In this document: positions 27,801 to 40,684 of the stretch, one piece after another
How the letters are laid out: every line of letters starts with the position of its first letter
How positions within the stretch are numbered: the first letter of the stretch is position 1
Source: Castanea sativa
Lineage: Eukaryota; Streptophyta; Magnoliopsida; Fagales; Fagaceae
Length of the DNA: 64,000 bases
Assembly (NCBI RefSeq): GCF_040712315.1
Contig: NC_134014.1
Coordinates: forward strand, 35,515,634 to 35,579,633
Direction: 5' to 3'
Notes under the pieces: generated by a model
Seen by the model: the letters and a program-made list of their open reading frames with translations, nothing else
Database searches by the model: none
What the model was told of the DNA's origin: nothing
Made by a program: the position numbers and the translations under genes

Positions 27801-30633
27801 ACATGAGAATGTCGTCCATAGCAGGATGACCGTCCATTGGAATGAGGGTTGTCCATCCTGGAGGCTCTTGGACGACCCCTTGACGTAGTAAATGCCCAAG
27901 TATGGGTTAACAGTTGGTGATTAAACCACATGCTATTGTTCCAGGGCATGAGTGAGATCCAGGCTCATTGTTGCAACTGCTTGTTAAATATTTAACTTCT
28001 AACAAGAGTTATATAAAAAGGTATAACTCTTATAACGATTATGGAAGTTATCTCTGAACCCTCTGACCTCCTCAAATATAAGGGAAGTTACAAATCTAAT
28101 AACCGTTTATGGGGCGCACTATATAAACACCAGTTCAAACCAGATAAAGTTAGCCTTTTACAATTCCTAAATAGTTGGAACTCCAGAACTTGAGAGAGAA
28201 ACTAACTTTGGCACGGTGAACTAAAAGAATTGAACTCTAGCTCGTCCATAAGAGGCGTCCAGAGCAAAAATTACACCCCACATGAGAATGTCATCCATAG
28301 CAGGATGACCGTCCATGGGAATGAGGGTTGTCCATCCTGGAGGGTCTTGGACGACCCCTTGACGTAGTAAATGCCCAAGTATGGGTTAAGAGTTGGTGAT
28401 CAAACCACATGCTATTGTTCAAGGGCATGAGTGAGATCCAGGCTCATTGTTGCAACTCCTTGTTAAATATTTAACTTCTAACAAGAGTTATATAAAAAGG
28501 TATAACTCTTATAACGGTTAAGGAAGTTATCTCTGAACCCTCTGACCTCCTCAAATATAAGGGAAGTTACAAATCTGATAACCGTTTATGGGGCGCACTA
28601 TATAAACACCCATTCAAACCAGATAAGGTAGCCTTTTACAATTCCTAAAAAGTTGGAACTCCAGAACATGAGAGAGAAACTAACTTTGGCATCGGTGAAC
28701 TAAAACAATTGAAATCTAGCTCATCCATAAGAGGCGTCCAGAGCAGAAATTACACCCCACATGAGAATGTCGTCCATAGCAAGATGACCGTCCATGGGAA
28801 TCAGGGTTGTCCATCCTGGAGGCTCTTGGACGACCCCTTAACGTAGTAAATGCCCAAGTATGGGTTAAGAGTTGGCAATGAAACCACATGCTATTGTTCC
28901 AAGGCATGAGTGAGATCCAGGCTCATTGTTGCATCTCCTTGTTAAATATTTAACTTCTAACAAGAGTTATATAAAAAGGTATAACTCTTATAACGGTTAT
29001 GGAAGTTATCCCTGAATCCTTTGACCTCCTGAAATATAGTAGAAACTAGAAGTGTAATAACCACTTATGGGGCGCACTATATAAATACCAGTTCAAACCA
29101 AATAAAGGTAGCCTTTTACAATTCCTAAAAAGTTGGAACTCCAGAACTTGAGTTAGAAACTAACTTTGGCATCGGTGAACTAAAACAATTGAACTCTAGC
29201 TCGTCCATAAGAGGCGTCCAGAGCTAAAATTACACCCCACATGAGAATGTCGTCCATAGCAGGATGACCGTCCATTGGAATGAGGGTTGTCCATCCTGGA
29301 GGCTCCTGGACGACCCCTTGACGTAGTAAATGCCCAAGTATGGGTTAACAGTTGGTGATGAAACCACATGCTATTGTTCCAGGGCATGAGTGAGATCCAG
29401 GCTCATTGTTGCAACTGCTTGTTAAATATTTAACTTCTAACAAGAGTTATATAAAAAGGTATAACTCTTATAACGGTTAAGGAAGTTATCTCTGAACCCT
29501 CTGACCTCCTCAAATATAAGGGAAGTTACAAATCTGATAGCCGTTTATGGGGCGCACTATATAAACACCCATTCAAACCAGATAAGGTAGCTTTTTACAA
29601 TTCCTAAAAAGTTGGAACTCCAGAACATGAGAGAGAAACTAACTTTGGCATCGGTGAACTAAAACAATTGAAATCTAGCTCATCCATAAGAGGCGTCCAA
29701 AGCAGAAATTACACCCCACATGAGAATGTCGTCCATAGCAAGATGACCGTCCATGGGAATCAGGGTTGTCCATCCTGGAGGCTCTTCGACGACCCCTTAA
29801 CGTAGTAAATGCCCAAGTATGGGTTAAGAGTTGGTGATGAAACCACATGCTATTGTTCCAGGGCATGAGTGAGATCCAGGCTCATTGTTGCAACTCCTTA
29901 TTAAATATTTAACTTCAAACAAGAGTTATATAAAAAGGTATAACTCTTATAACGGTTATGGAAGTTATCTCTGAACCCTCTGACCTCCTCAAATATAAGG
30001 GATGTAACAAATCTAATAACCGTTTATGGGGCGCACTATATAAACACCAGTTCAAAATAGATAAATGTAGCCTTTTACAATTCTTAAAAAGTTGGAACTC
30101 CAGAACTTGAGAGAGAAACTAACTTTGGCATGGTGAACTAAAACAATTGAACTCTAGCTCGTCCATAAGAGGCGTCCAGAGCAAAAATTACACCCCACAT
30201 GAGAATGTCGTCCATAGCAGGATGACCGTCCATGGGAATGAGGGTTGTCCATCCTGGAGGCTCTTGGACGACCCCTTGACGTAGTAAATGCCCAAGTATG
30301 GGTTAAGAGTTGGCAATGAAACCACATGCTATTGTTCCAAGGCATGAGTGAGATCCAGGCTCATTGTTGCATCTCCTTGTTAAATATTTAACTTCTAACA
30401 AGAGTTATATAAAAAGGTATAACTCTTATAACGGTTATGGAGGTTATCCCTGAATCCTTTGACCTCCTGAAATATATTAGAAACTAGAAGTGTAATAACC
30501 ACTTATGGGGCGCACTATATAAATACCAGTTCAAACCAAATAAAGGTAGCCTTTTACAATTCCTAAAAAGTTGGAACTCCAGAACTTGATTGAGAAACTA
30601 ACTTTGGCATCGGTGAACTAAAACAATTGAACT
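24881..30633 (+). repeat. Mosaic satellite block, twelve monomers
   Basis: Monomers start at 24881, 25360, 25839, 26318, 26798, 27278, 27758, 28237, 28716, 29196, 29675 and 30154. With 24402, the first two repeat the order at 9083-10518 at a shift of 15,319 bp. Two types alternate in places: one with GGCAATGAAACC and GCATCTCC, the other with CATTGGAATG and GTTAACAGTTGG. The run 28237-29387 matches 41644-42794 at a shift of 13,407 bp (28 monomers). No long clean higher-order period is visible, so this looks like accumulated short duplications. Confidence 0.88.
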
Positions 30634-33508
30634 CTAGCTCGTCCATAAGAGGCGTCCAGAGCAAAAATTACACCCCACATGAGAATGTCGTCCATAGCAG
30701 GATGAACGTCCATTGGAATGAGGGTTGTCCATCGTGGAGGCTCTTGGACGACCCCTTGATGCAGTAAATGCCCAAGTATGGGTTAACAGTTGGTGATGAA
30801 ACCACATGCTATTGTTCCAGGGCATGAGTGAGATCCAGGCTCGTTGTTGCAACTCCTTGTTAAATATTTAACTTCTAACAAGAGTTATATAAAAAGGTAT
30901 AACTCTTATAACGGTTATGGAAGTTATCTCTGAACCCTCTGACCTCCTCAAATATAAGGGAAGTTACAAATCTAATAACCGTTTATGGGGCGCACTATAT
31001 AAACACCCATTCAAACCAGATAAGGTAGCCTTTTACAATTCCTAAAAAGTTGGAACTCCAGAACTTGAGAGAGAAACTAACTTTGGCACGGTGAACTAAA
31101 ACAATTGAACTCTAGCTCGTCCATAAGAGGCGTCCTGAGCAAAGATTACACCCCACCTGAGAATGTCGTCCATAGCAGGAAGACCGTACATGGGAATGAG
31201 GGTTGTCCATCCTGGAGGGTCTTGGACGACCCCTTGACGTAGTAAATGCCCAAGTATGGGTTAAGAGTTGGCGATCAAACCACATGCTATTGTTCAAGGG
31301 CATGAGTGAGATCCAGGCTCATTGTTGCAACTCATTGTTAAATATTTAACTTCTAACAAGAGTTATATAAAAAGGTATAACTCTTATAACGGTTATGGAA
31401 GTTATCTCTGAACCCTCTGACCTCCTCAAATGTAGGGGAAGTTACAAATCTGATAACCGTTTTTGGGGCGCACTATATAAACACCCATTCAAACCAGATA
31501 AGGTAGCCTTTTACAATTCCTAAAAAGTTGGCACTCCAGAACTTGAGAGAGAAACTAAATTTGGCATCGGTGAACTAAAACAATTGAAATCTAGCTCATC
31601 CATAAGAGGCGTCCAGAGCAGAAATTACACCCCACATGAGAATGTCATCCATAGCAAGATGACCGTCCATGGGAATCAGGGTTGTCGATCCTGGGGGCTC
31701 TTAGACTACCCCCTGACGTATGAAATGCCCAAGTATAGGTTAAGAGTTGGCGATGAAACCACATGCTATTGTTCCAGGGCATGAGTGAGATCCAGGCTCA
31801 TTGTTGCAACTCATTGTTACATATTTAACTTCCAACAAAAGTTATATAAAAAGGTATAACTCTTATAACGGTTATGGAAGTTATCCCTAAATCCTCTGAC
31901 CTCCTCAAATATAGGAGAAACTACAAATGTAATAACCGCTTATGGGGCGCACTATATAAACACCCGTTCAAACCAGATAAAGGTAGATTTTTACAATTCC
32001 TAAAAAGTTGGAACTCCAGAACTTGAGAGAGAAACTAACTTTGGCATCGGTGAACTAAAACAATTGAAATCTAGCTCATCCATAAGAGGCGTCCGGAGCG
32101 TAAATTACACCCCATATGAGAATGTCGTCCATAGCAGGATGACCGTCCATTGGAATGAGGGTTGTCCATCCTAGAGGCTCTTGGACGACCCCTTGACGTA
32201 GTAAATGCCCAAGTATGGGTTAAGAGTTGGTGATGAAACCACATGCTATTGTTCCAGGGCATGAGTGAGATCCAGGCTCATTGTTGCAACTCCTTGTTAA
32301 ATATTTAACTTCTAACAAGAGTTATATAAAAAGGTATAACTCTTATAACGGTTATGGAAGTTATCTCTGAACCCTCTAACCTCCTCAAATATAAGGGAAG
32401 TTACAAATCTAATAACCGTTTATGGGGCGCACTATATAAACACCCATTCAAACCAGATAAGGTAGCCTTTTACAATTCCAAAAAAGTTGGAACTCCAGAA
32501 CATGAGAGAGAAACTAACTTTGGCATCGGTGAACTAAAACAATTGAAATCTAGCTCATCCATAAGAGGCGTCCAGAGCAGAAATTACACCCCACATGAGA
32601 ATGTCGTCCATAGCAAGATGACCGTCCATGGGAATCAGGGTTGTCCATCCTAGAGGCTCTTGGACGACCCCTTAACGTAGTAAATGCCCAAGTATGGGTT
32701 AAGAGTTGGTGATGAAACCACATGCTATTCTTCCAGGGCATGAGTGAGATCCAGGCTCATTGTTGCAACTCCTTATTAAATATTTAACTTCTAACAAGAG
32801 TTATATAAAAAGGTATAACTCTTATAACGGTTATGGAAGTTATCTCTGAACCCTCTGACCTCCTCAAATATAAGGGATGTTACAAATCTAATAACCGTTT
32901 ATGGGGCGCACTATATAAACACCAGTTCAAAACAGATTAATGTAGCCTTTTACAATTCCTAAAAAGTTGGAACTCCAGAACTTGAGAGAGAAACTAACTT
33001 TGGCACGGTGAACTAAAACAATTGAACTCTAGCTCGTCCATAAGAGGCGTCCAGAGCAAAAATTACACCCCACGTGAGAATGTCGTCCATAGCAGGATGA
33101 CTGTCCAAGGGAATGAGGGTTGTCCATCCTGGAGGCTCTTGGACGACCCCATGACGTAGTAAATGCCCAAGTATGGGTTAAGAGTTGGCAATGAAACCAC
33201 ATGCTATTGTTCCAAGGCATGAGTGAGATCCAGGCTCATTGTTGCATCTCCTTGTTAAATATTTAACTTCTAACAAGAGTTATATAAAAAGGTATAACTC
33301 TTATAACGGTTATGGATGTTATCCCTGAATCCTTTGACCTCCTGAAATATATTAGAAACTAGAAGTGTAATAACCACTTATGGGGCGCACTATATAAATA
33401 CCAGTTCAAACCAAATAAAGGTAGCCTTTTACAATTCCTAAAAAGTTGGAACTCCAGAACTTGAGAGAGAAACTAACTTTGGCATCGGTGAACTAAAACA
33501 ATTGAACT
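30634..33508 (+). repeat. Six-monomer higher-order repeat, first complete copy
   Basis: Monomers start at 30634 (m1), 31112 (m2), 31591 (m3), 32071 (m4), 32550 (m5) and 33029 (m6), 2,875 bp in all. Diagnostic marks: m1 CAGGCTCGTTGTTGC; m2 GTCCTGAGCAAAG and GACCGTACATGG; m3 GTTGTCGATCCTGGGGG and GTTACATATTTAAC; m4 CCCCATATGAG and CCTAGAGGC; m5 GCTATTCTTCCAG; m6 CCACGTGAG with GGCAATGAAACC. These marks identify the copies further right. The m4 tail reads TTCCAAAAAAGTTGG, a T-to-A change. Confidence 0.94.
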
Positions 33509-34465
33509 CTAGCTCGTCCATAAGAGGCGTCCAGAGCAAAAATTACACCCCACATGAGAATGTCGTCCATAGCAGGATGACCGTCCATTGGAATGAGGGT
33601 TGTCCATCGTGGAGGCTCTTGGACGACCCCTTGATGTAGTAAATGCCCAAGTATAGGTTAACAGTTGGTGATGAAACCACATGCTATTGTTCCAGGGCAT
33701 GAGTGAGATCCAGGCTCGTTGTTGCAACTCCTTGTTAAATATTTAACTTCTAACAAGAGTTATATAAAAAGGTATAACTCTTATAACGGTTATGGAAGTT
33801 ATCTCTGAACCCTCTGACCTCCTCAAATATAAGGGAAGTTACAAATCTAATAACCGTTTATGGGGCGCACTATATAAACACCCATTCAAACCAGATAAGG
33901 TAGCCTTTTACAATTCCTAAAAAGTTGGAACTCCAGAACTTGAGAGAGAAACTAACTTCGGCACGGTGAACTAAAACAATTGAACTCTAGCTCGTCCATA
34001 AGAGGCGTCCTGAGCAAAGATTACACCCCACATGAGAATGTCGTCCATAGCAGGAAGACCGTACATGGGAATGAGGGTTGTCCATCCTGGAGGGTCTTGG
34101 ACGACCCCTTGACGTAGTAAATGCCCAAGTATGGGTTAAGAGTTGGCGATGAAACCACATGCTATTGTTCCAAGGCATGAGTGAGATCCAGGCTCATTGT
34201 TGCAACTACTTGTTAAATATTTAACTTCTAACAAGAGTTATATAAAAACGTATAACTCTTATAACGGTTATGGAAGTTATCCCCGAATCCTCTGACCTCC
34301 TGAAATATAGTAGAAACTACAAGTGTAATAACAACTTTTGGGGCGCACTATATAAACACCAGTTCAAACCAGATAAAGGTAGCAATTTACAATTCCTAAA
34401 AAGTTGGAACTTCAGAACTTGAGAGAGAAACTAACTTTGGCACGGTGAACTAAAACAATTGAACG
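33509..34465 (+). repeat. Truncated higher-order copy (m1, m2) with junction to mosaic units
   Basis: Monomers start at 33509 (m1) and 33987 (m2). The m2 copy keeps its head marks as far as GGGTCTTGG, ending at 34100. By GGCGATGAAACC (the G at 34151) it has switched to the tail of the type at 20089: AAAACGTATAACTC, AACAACTTTTGGGG and GAACTTCAGAAC. The higher-order pattern therefore stops at an exchange between 34,100 and 34,151. Confidence 0.88.
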
Positions 34466-37400
34466 CTAGCTCGTCCATAAGAGGCGTCCAGAACAAAAAT
34501 TACACCCCACATAAGAATGTCGTCCATAGCAGTATGCCCGTCCATGAGAACAAGGGTTGTCCATCCTGGAGGCTCTTGGACGACCCCTTGACGTAGTAAA
34601 TGCCCAAGTATGGGTTAAGAGTTGGCGATGAAACCACATGCTATTGTTCCAAGGCATGAGTGAGATCCAGGCTCATTGTTGCAACTCCTTGTTAAATATT
34701 TAACTTCTAACAAGAGTTCTATAAAAAGGTATAACTCTTATAACGGTTATGGAATTTATCCCTGAAAACTCTGACCTCCTCAAATATAGGGGAAGTTACA
34801 AATCTAATATCCGCTTTGCGGGCGCACTATATAAATACCAGTTCAAACCAGATAAAGGTAGCCTTTTACAATTCCTAAAAAGTTGGAACTCCGGAACTTG
34901 AGAGAGAAACTAACTTTGGCACGGTGAACTAAAACAATTGAACTCTAGCTCTTCCATAAGAGGCGTCCAGAGCAAAAATTACACCCACATGACAATGTCG
35001 TCCATAGCAGGATGACCGTCCATTGGAATGAGATTTGTCCATCCTGGAGGCTCTTGGACGACCCCTTGACGTAGTAAATGCCCAAGTATGGGTTAAGAGT
35101 TGGTGATCAAACCACATGCTATTGTTCAAGGGCATGAGTGAGATCCAGGCTCATTGTTGCAACTCCTTGTTAAATATTTAACTTCTAACAAGAGTTATAT
35201 AAAAAGGTATAACTCTTATAACGGTTATGGAAGTTATCTCTGAACCCTCTGACCTTCTCAAATATAAGGGAAGTTACAAATCTAATAACCGTTTATGGGG
35301 CGCACTATATAAACACCAGTTCAAAACAGATAAAGGTAGCCTTTTACAATTCCTAAAAAGTTGGAACTCTAGAACTTGAGAGCGAAACTAACTTTGGCAC
35401 GGCGAACTAAAACAATTGAACTCTAGCTCGTCCATAAGAGGCGTCCAGAGCAAAAATTACACCCCACATGAGAATGTCGTCCATAGCAGGATGACCGTCC
35501 ATTGGAACGAGGGTTGTCCATCCTGGAGGCTCTTGGACGACCCCTTGACGTAGTAAATGCCTAAGTATGGGTTAACAGTTGGTGATGAAACCACATGCTA
35601 TTGTTCCAGGGCATGAGTGAGATCCAGCCTCATTGTTGCAACTTCTTGTTAAATATTTAACTTCTAACAAGAGTTATATAAAAAGGTATAACTCTTATAA
35701 CGGTTATGGAGGTTATCTCTGAATCCTCTGACCTCCTGAAGTATAAGGGAAGTTACAAATCTAATAACCGTTTATGGGGCGCACTATATAAACACCAGTT
35801 CAAACCAGATAAAGGTAGCCTTTTACAATTCCTAAAAAGTTGGAACTCCAGAACTTGAGAGAGAAACTAACTTTGGCACGGTGAACTAAAACAATTGAAC
35901 TCTAGCTCGTCCATAAGAGGCGTCCAGAGCAAAAATTAAACCCCACATGAGAATGTCGTCCATAGCAGGATGACCGTCCAAGGGAATGAGGGTTGTCCAT
36001 CCTAGAGGCTCTTGGACGACCCCTTGACGTAGTAAATGCCCAAGTATGGGTTAAGAGTTGGCAATGAAACCACATGCTATTGTTCCAAGGCATGAGTGAG
36101 ATCCAGGCTCATTGTTGCAACTCCTTGTTAAATATTTAACTTCTAACAAGAGTTATAGAAAAAGGTATAACTCTTATAACGGTTATGGAAATTATCTCTG
36201 AACCCTCTGACCTCCTCAAATATAAGGGAAGTTACAAATCTAATAACCATTTATGGGGCGCACTATATAAACACCAGTTCAAAACAGATAATGGTAGCCT
36301 TTTACAATTCCTAAAAAGTTGGAACTCCAGAACTTGAGAGAGAAACTAACTTTGGCACGGTGAACTAAAACAATTGAACTCTAGCTCGTCCATAAGAGGC
36401 GTCCAGAGCAAAAATTACACCCACATGACTATGTCGTCCATAGCAGGATTACCGTCCATTGGAATGAGATTTGTCCATCCTGGAGGCTCTTGGACGACCC
36501 CTTGACGTAGTAAATGCCCAAGTATGGGTTAAGAGTTGGTGATGAAACCACATGCTATTGTTCCAGGGCATGAGTGAGATCCAGGCTCATTGTTGCAACT
36601 CCTTGTTAAATATTTAACTTCTAACAAGAGTTATATAAAAAGATATAACTCTTATAACGGTTATGGAAGTTATCTCTGAACCCTCTGACCTCCACAAATA
36701 TAAGGGAAGTTACAAATCTAATAACCGTTTATGGGGCGCACTATATAAACACCAGTTCAAACCAGATAAAGGTAGCCTTTTACAATTCCTAAAAAGTTGG
36801 TACTCCAGAACTTGAGAGAGAAACTAACTTTGGCACGGTGAACTAAAACAATTGAACTCTAGCTCGTCCATAAGAGGCGTCCAGAGCAAAAATTACACCC
36901 CACATGAGAATGTCATCCATAGCAGGATGACCGTCCATGGGAATGAGGGTTGTCCATCCTGGAGGGTCTTGGACGACCCCTTGACGTAGTAAATGCCCAA
37001 GTATGGGTTAAGAGTTGGTGATCAAACCACATGCTATTGTTCAAGGGCATGAGTGAGATCCAGGCTCATTGTTGCAACTCCTTGTTAAATATTTAACTTC
37101 TAACAAGAGTTATATAAAAAGGTATAACTCTTATAACGGTTATGGAAGTTATCTCTGAACCCTCTGACCTCCTCAAATATAAGGGAAGTTACAAATCTGA
37201 TTATGGGGCGCACTATATAAACACCCATTCAAACCAGATAACGTAGCCTTTTACAATTCCTAAAAAGTTGGAACTCCAGAACATGAGAGAGAAACTAACT
37301 TTGGCATCGGTGAACTAAAACAATTGAAATCTAGCTCATCCATAAGAGGCGTCCAGAGCAGAAATTACACCCCACATGAGAATGTCGTCCATAGCAAGAT

Positions 37401-38767
37401 GACCGTCCATGGGAATCAGGGTTGTCCATCCTGGAGGCTCTTGGACGACCCCTTAACGTAGTAAATGCCCAAGTATGGGTTAAGAATTGGTGATGAAACC
37501 ACATGCTATTGTTCCAGGGCATGAGTGAGATCCAGGCTCATTATTCCAACTCCTTGTTAAATATTTAACTTCTAACAAGAGTTATATAAAAAGGTATAAC
37601 TCTTATAATGGTTATGGAGGTTATCTCTGAATCCTCTGACCTCCTGAAGTATAAGGGAAGTTACAAATCTAATAACCGTTTATGGGGCGCACTATATAAA
37701 CACCAGTTCAAACCAGATAAAGGAAGCCTTTTACAATTCCTAAAAAGTTGGAACTCTAGAACTTGAGAGCGAAACTAACTTTGGCACGGTGAACTAAAAC
37801 AATTGAACTCTAGCTCGTCCATAAGAGGCGTCCAGAGCAAAAATTACACCCCACATGAGAATGTCGTCCATAGCAGGATGACCGTCCATTGGAACGAGGG
37901 TTGTCCATCCTGGAGGCTCTTGGACGACCCCTTGACGTAGTAAATGCCTAAGTATGGGTTAACAGTTGGTGATGAAACCACATGCTATTGTTCCAGGGCA
38001 TGAGTGAGATCCAGCCTCATTGTTGCAACTCCTTGTAAAATATTTAACTTCTAACAAGAGTTATATAAAAAGATATAACTCTTATAACGGTTATGGAAGT
38101 TATCTCTGAACCCTCTGACCTCCACAAATATAAGGGAAGTTACAAATCTAATAACCGTTTATGGGGCGCACTATATAAACACCAGTTCAAAACAGATAAA
38201 GGTAGCCTTTTACAATTCCTAAAAAGTTGGAACTCTAGAACTTGAGAGCGAAACTAACTTTGGCACGGTGAACTAAAACAATTGAACTCTAGCTCGTCCA
38301 TAAGAGGCGTCCAGAGCAAAAATTACACCCCACATGAGAATGTCGTCCATAGCAGGATGACCGTCCATTGGAACGAGGGTTGTCCATCCTGGAGGCTCTT
38401 GGACGACCCCTTGACGTAGTAAATGCCTAAGTATGGGTTAACAGTTGGTGATGAAACCACATGCTATTGTTCCAGGGCATGAGTGAGATCCAGCCTCATT
38501 GTTGCAACTCCTTGTTAAATATTTAACTTCTAACAAGAGTTATATAAAAAGGTATAACTCTTATAACGGTTATGGAGGTTATCTCTGAATCCTCTGACCT
38601 CCTGAAGTATAAGGGAAGTTACAAATCTAATAACCGTTTATGGGGCGCACTATATAAACACCAGTTCAAACCAGATAAAGGTAGCCTTTTACAATTCCTA
38701 AAAAGTTGGAACTCCAGAACTTGAGAGAGAAACTAACTTTGGCACGGTGAACTAAAACAATTGAACT
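34466..38767 (+). repeat. Mosaic satellite block, nine monomers
   Basis: Monomers start at 34466, 34945, 35423, 35902, 36381, 36859, 37331, 37810 and 38289. The copy at 34466 has the head of the type at 20089 but the tail of the type at 20568 (GAGTTCTATAAAAAGG), so one monomer was lost by fusion. The run 35902-37330 repeats 9562-10997. The copies at 35423, 37810 and 38289 share GGAACGAGGG, ATGCCTAAG and ATCCAGCCTCATTG. The tail before 37331 lacks 7 bp (AATCTGATTATGGGG), giving a 472-bp monomer. Confidence 0.87.
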
Positions 38768-39725
38768 CTAGCTCGTCCATAAGAGGCGTCCGGAGCAAAA
38801 ATTAAACCCCACATGTGAATGTCGTCCATAGCAGGATGACCGTCCAAGGGAATGAGGGTTGTCCATCCTGGAGGCTCTTGGCCGACCCCTTGACGTAGTA
38901 AATGCCCAAGTATGGGTTAAGAGTTGGCAATGAAACCACATGCTATTGTTCCAAGGCATGAGTGAGATCCAGGCTCATTGTTGCATCTCCTTGTTAAATA
39001 TTTAACTTCTAACAAGAGTTATATAAAAAGGTATAACTCTTATAACGGTTATGGAAGTTATCCCTGAATCCTTTGACCTCCTGAAATATAGTAGAAACTA
39101 GAAGTGTAATAACCACTTATGGGGCGCACTATATAAATACCAGTTCAAACCAAATAAAGGTAGCCTTTTACAATTCCTAAAAAGTTGGAACTCCAGAACT
39201 TGAGTTAGAAACTAACTTTGGCATCGGTGAACTAAAACAATTGAACTCTAGCTCGTCCATAAGAGGCTTCCAGAGCAAAAATTACACCCCACATGAGAAT
39301 GTCGTCCATAGCAGCATGACCGTCCATTGGAATGAGGGTTGTCCATCCTGGAGGCTCTTAGACTACCCCCTGACGTATTAAATGCCCAAGTATGGGTTAA
39401 GAGTTGGCGATGAAACCACATGCTATTGTTCCAGGGCATGAGTGAGATCCAGGCTCATTGTTGCAACTGCTTGTTAAATATTTAACTTCTAACAAGAGTT
39501 ATATAAAAAGGTATAACTCTTATAACGGTTATGGAAGTTATCTCCGAACCCTCTGACCTCCTCAAATATAAGGGAAGTTACAAATCTAATAACCGTTTAT
39601 GGGGCGCACTATATAAACACCCATTCAAACCAGATAAGGTAGCCTTTTACAATTCCTAAAAAGTTGGAACTCCAGAACTTGAGAGAGAAACTAACTTTGG
39701 CACGGTGAACTAAAACAATTGAACT
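38768..39725 (+). repeat. Two-monomer tandem duplication, unit 1
   Basis: Monomers start at 38768 and 39248. The unit of 958 bp shares ACATGTGAATG, CTTGGCCGACC and CTTAGACTACC with the next unit. The second monomer joins the head of the type at 19610 to an m1-like tail, so the dimer is itself a recombinant combination. Confidence 0.9.
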
Positions 39726-40684
39726 CTAGCTCGTCCATAGGAGGCGTCCAGAGCAAAAATTAAACCCCACATGTGAATGTCGTCCATAGCAGGATGACCG
39801 TCCAAGGGAATGAGGGTTGTCCATCCTGGAGGCTCTTGGCCGACCCCTTGACGTAGTAAATGCCCAAGTATGGGTTAAGAGTTGGCAATGAAACCACATG
39901 CTATTGTTCCAAGGCATGAGTGAGATCCAGGCTCATTGTTGCATCTCCTTGTTAAATATTTAACTTCTAACAAGAGTTATATAAAAAGGTATAACTCTTA
40001 TAACGGTTATGAAAGTTATCCCTGAATCCTTTGACCTCCTGAAATATAGTAGAAACTAGAAGTGTAATAACCACTTATGGGGCGCACTATATAAATACCA
40101 GTTCAAACCAAATAAAGGTAGCCTTTTACAATTCCTAAAAAGTTGGAACTCCAGAACTTGAGTTAGAAACTAACTTTGGCATCGGTGAACTAAAACAATT
40201 GAACTCTAGCTCGTCCATAAGAGGCGTCCAGAGCAAAAATTACACCCCACATGAGAATGTCGTCCATAGCAGGATGACCGTCCATTGGAATGAGGGTTGT
40301 CCATCCTGGAGGCTCTTAGACTACCCCCTGACGTATTAAATGCCCAAGTATGGGTTAAGAGTTGGCGATGAACCCACATGCTATTGTTCCAGGGCATGAG
40401 TGAGATCCAGGCTCATTGTTGCAACTGCTTGTTAAATATTTAACTTCTAACAAGAGTTATATAAAAAGGTATAACTCTTATAACGGTTATGGAAGTTATC
40501 TCTGAACCCTCTGACCTCCTCAAATATAAGGGAAGTTACAAATCTAATAACCGTTTATGGGGCGCACTATATAAACACCAGTTCAAACCAGATAAAGTTA
40601 GCCTTTTACAATTCCTAAAAAGTTGGAACTCCAGAACTTGAGAGAGAAACTAACTTTGGCACGGTGAACTAAAACAATTGAACT
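39726..40684 (+). repeat. Two-monomer tandem duplication, unit 2
   Basis: Monomers start at 39726 and 40206, and both repeat unit 1 closely. They differ at single positions, such as CGTCCATAGGAGG at 39733 and GATGAACCCACATG near 40370. The following pair (40685, 41165) is a related but more divergent dimer. Confidence 0.9.
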
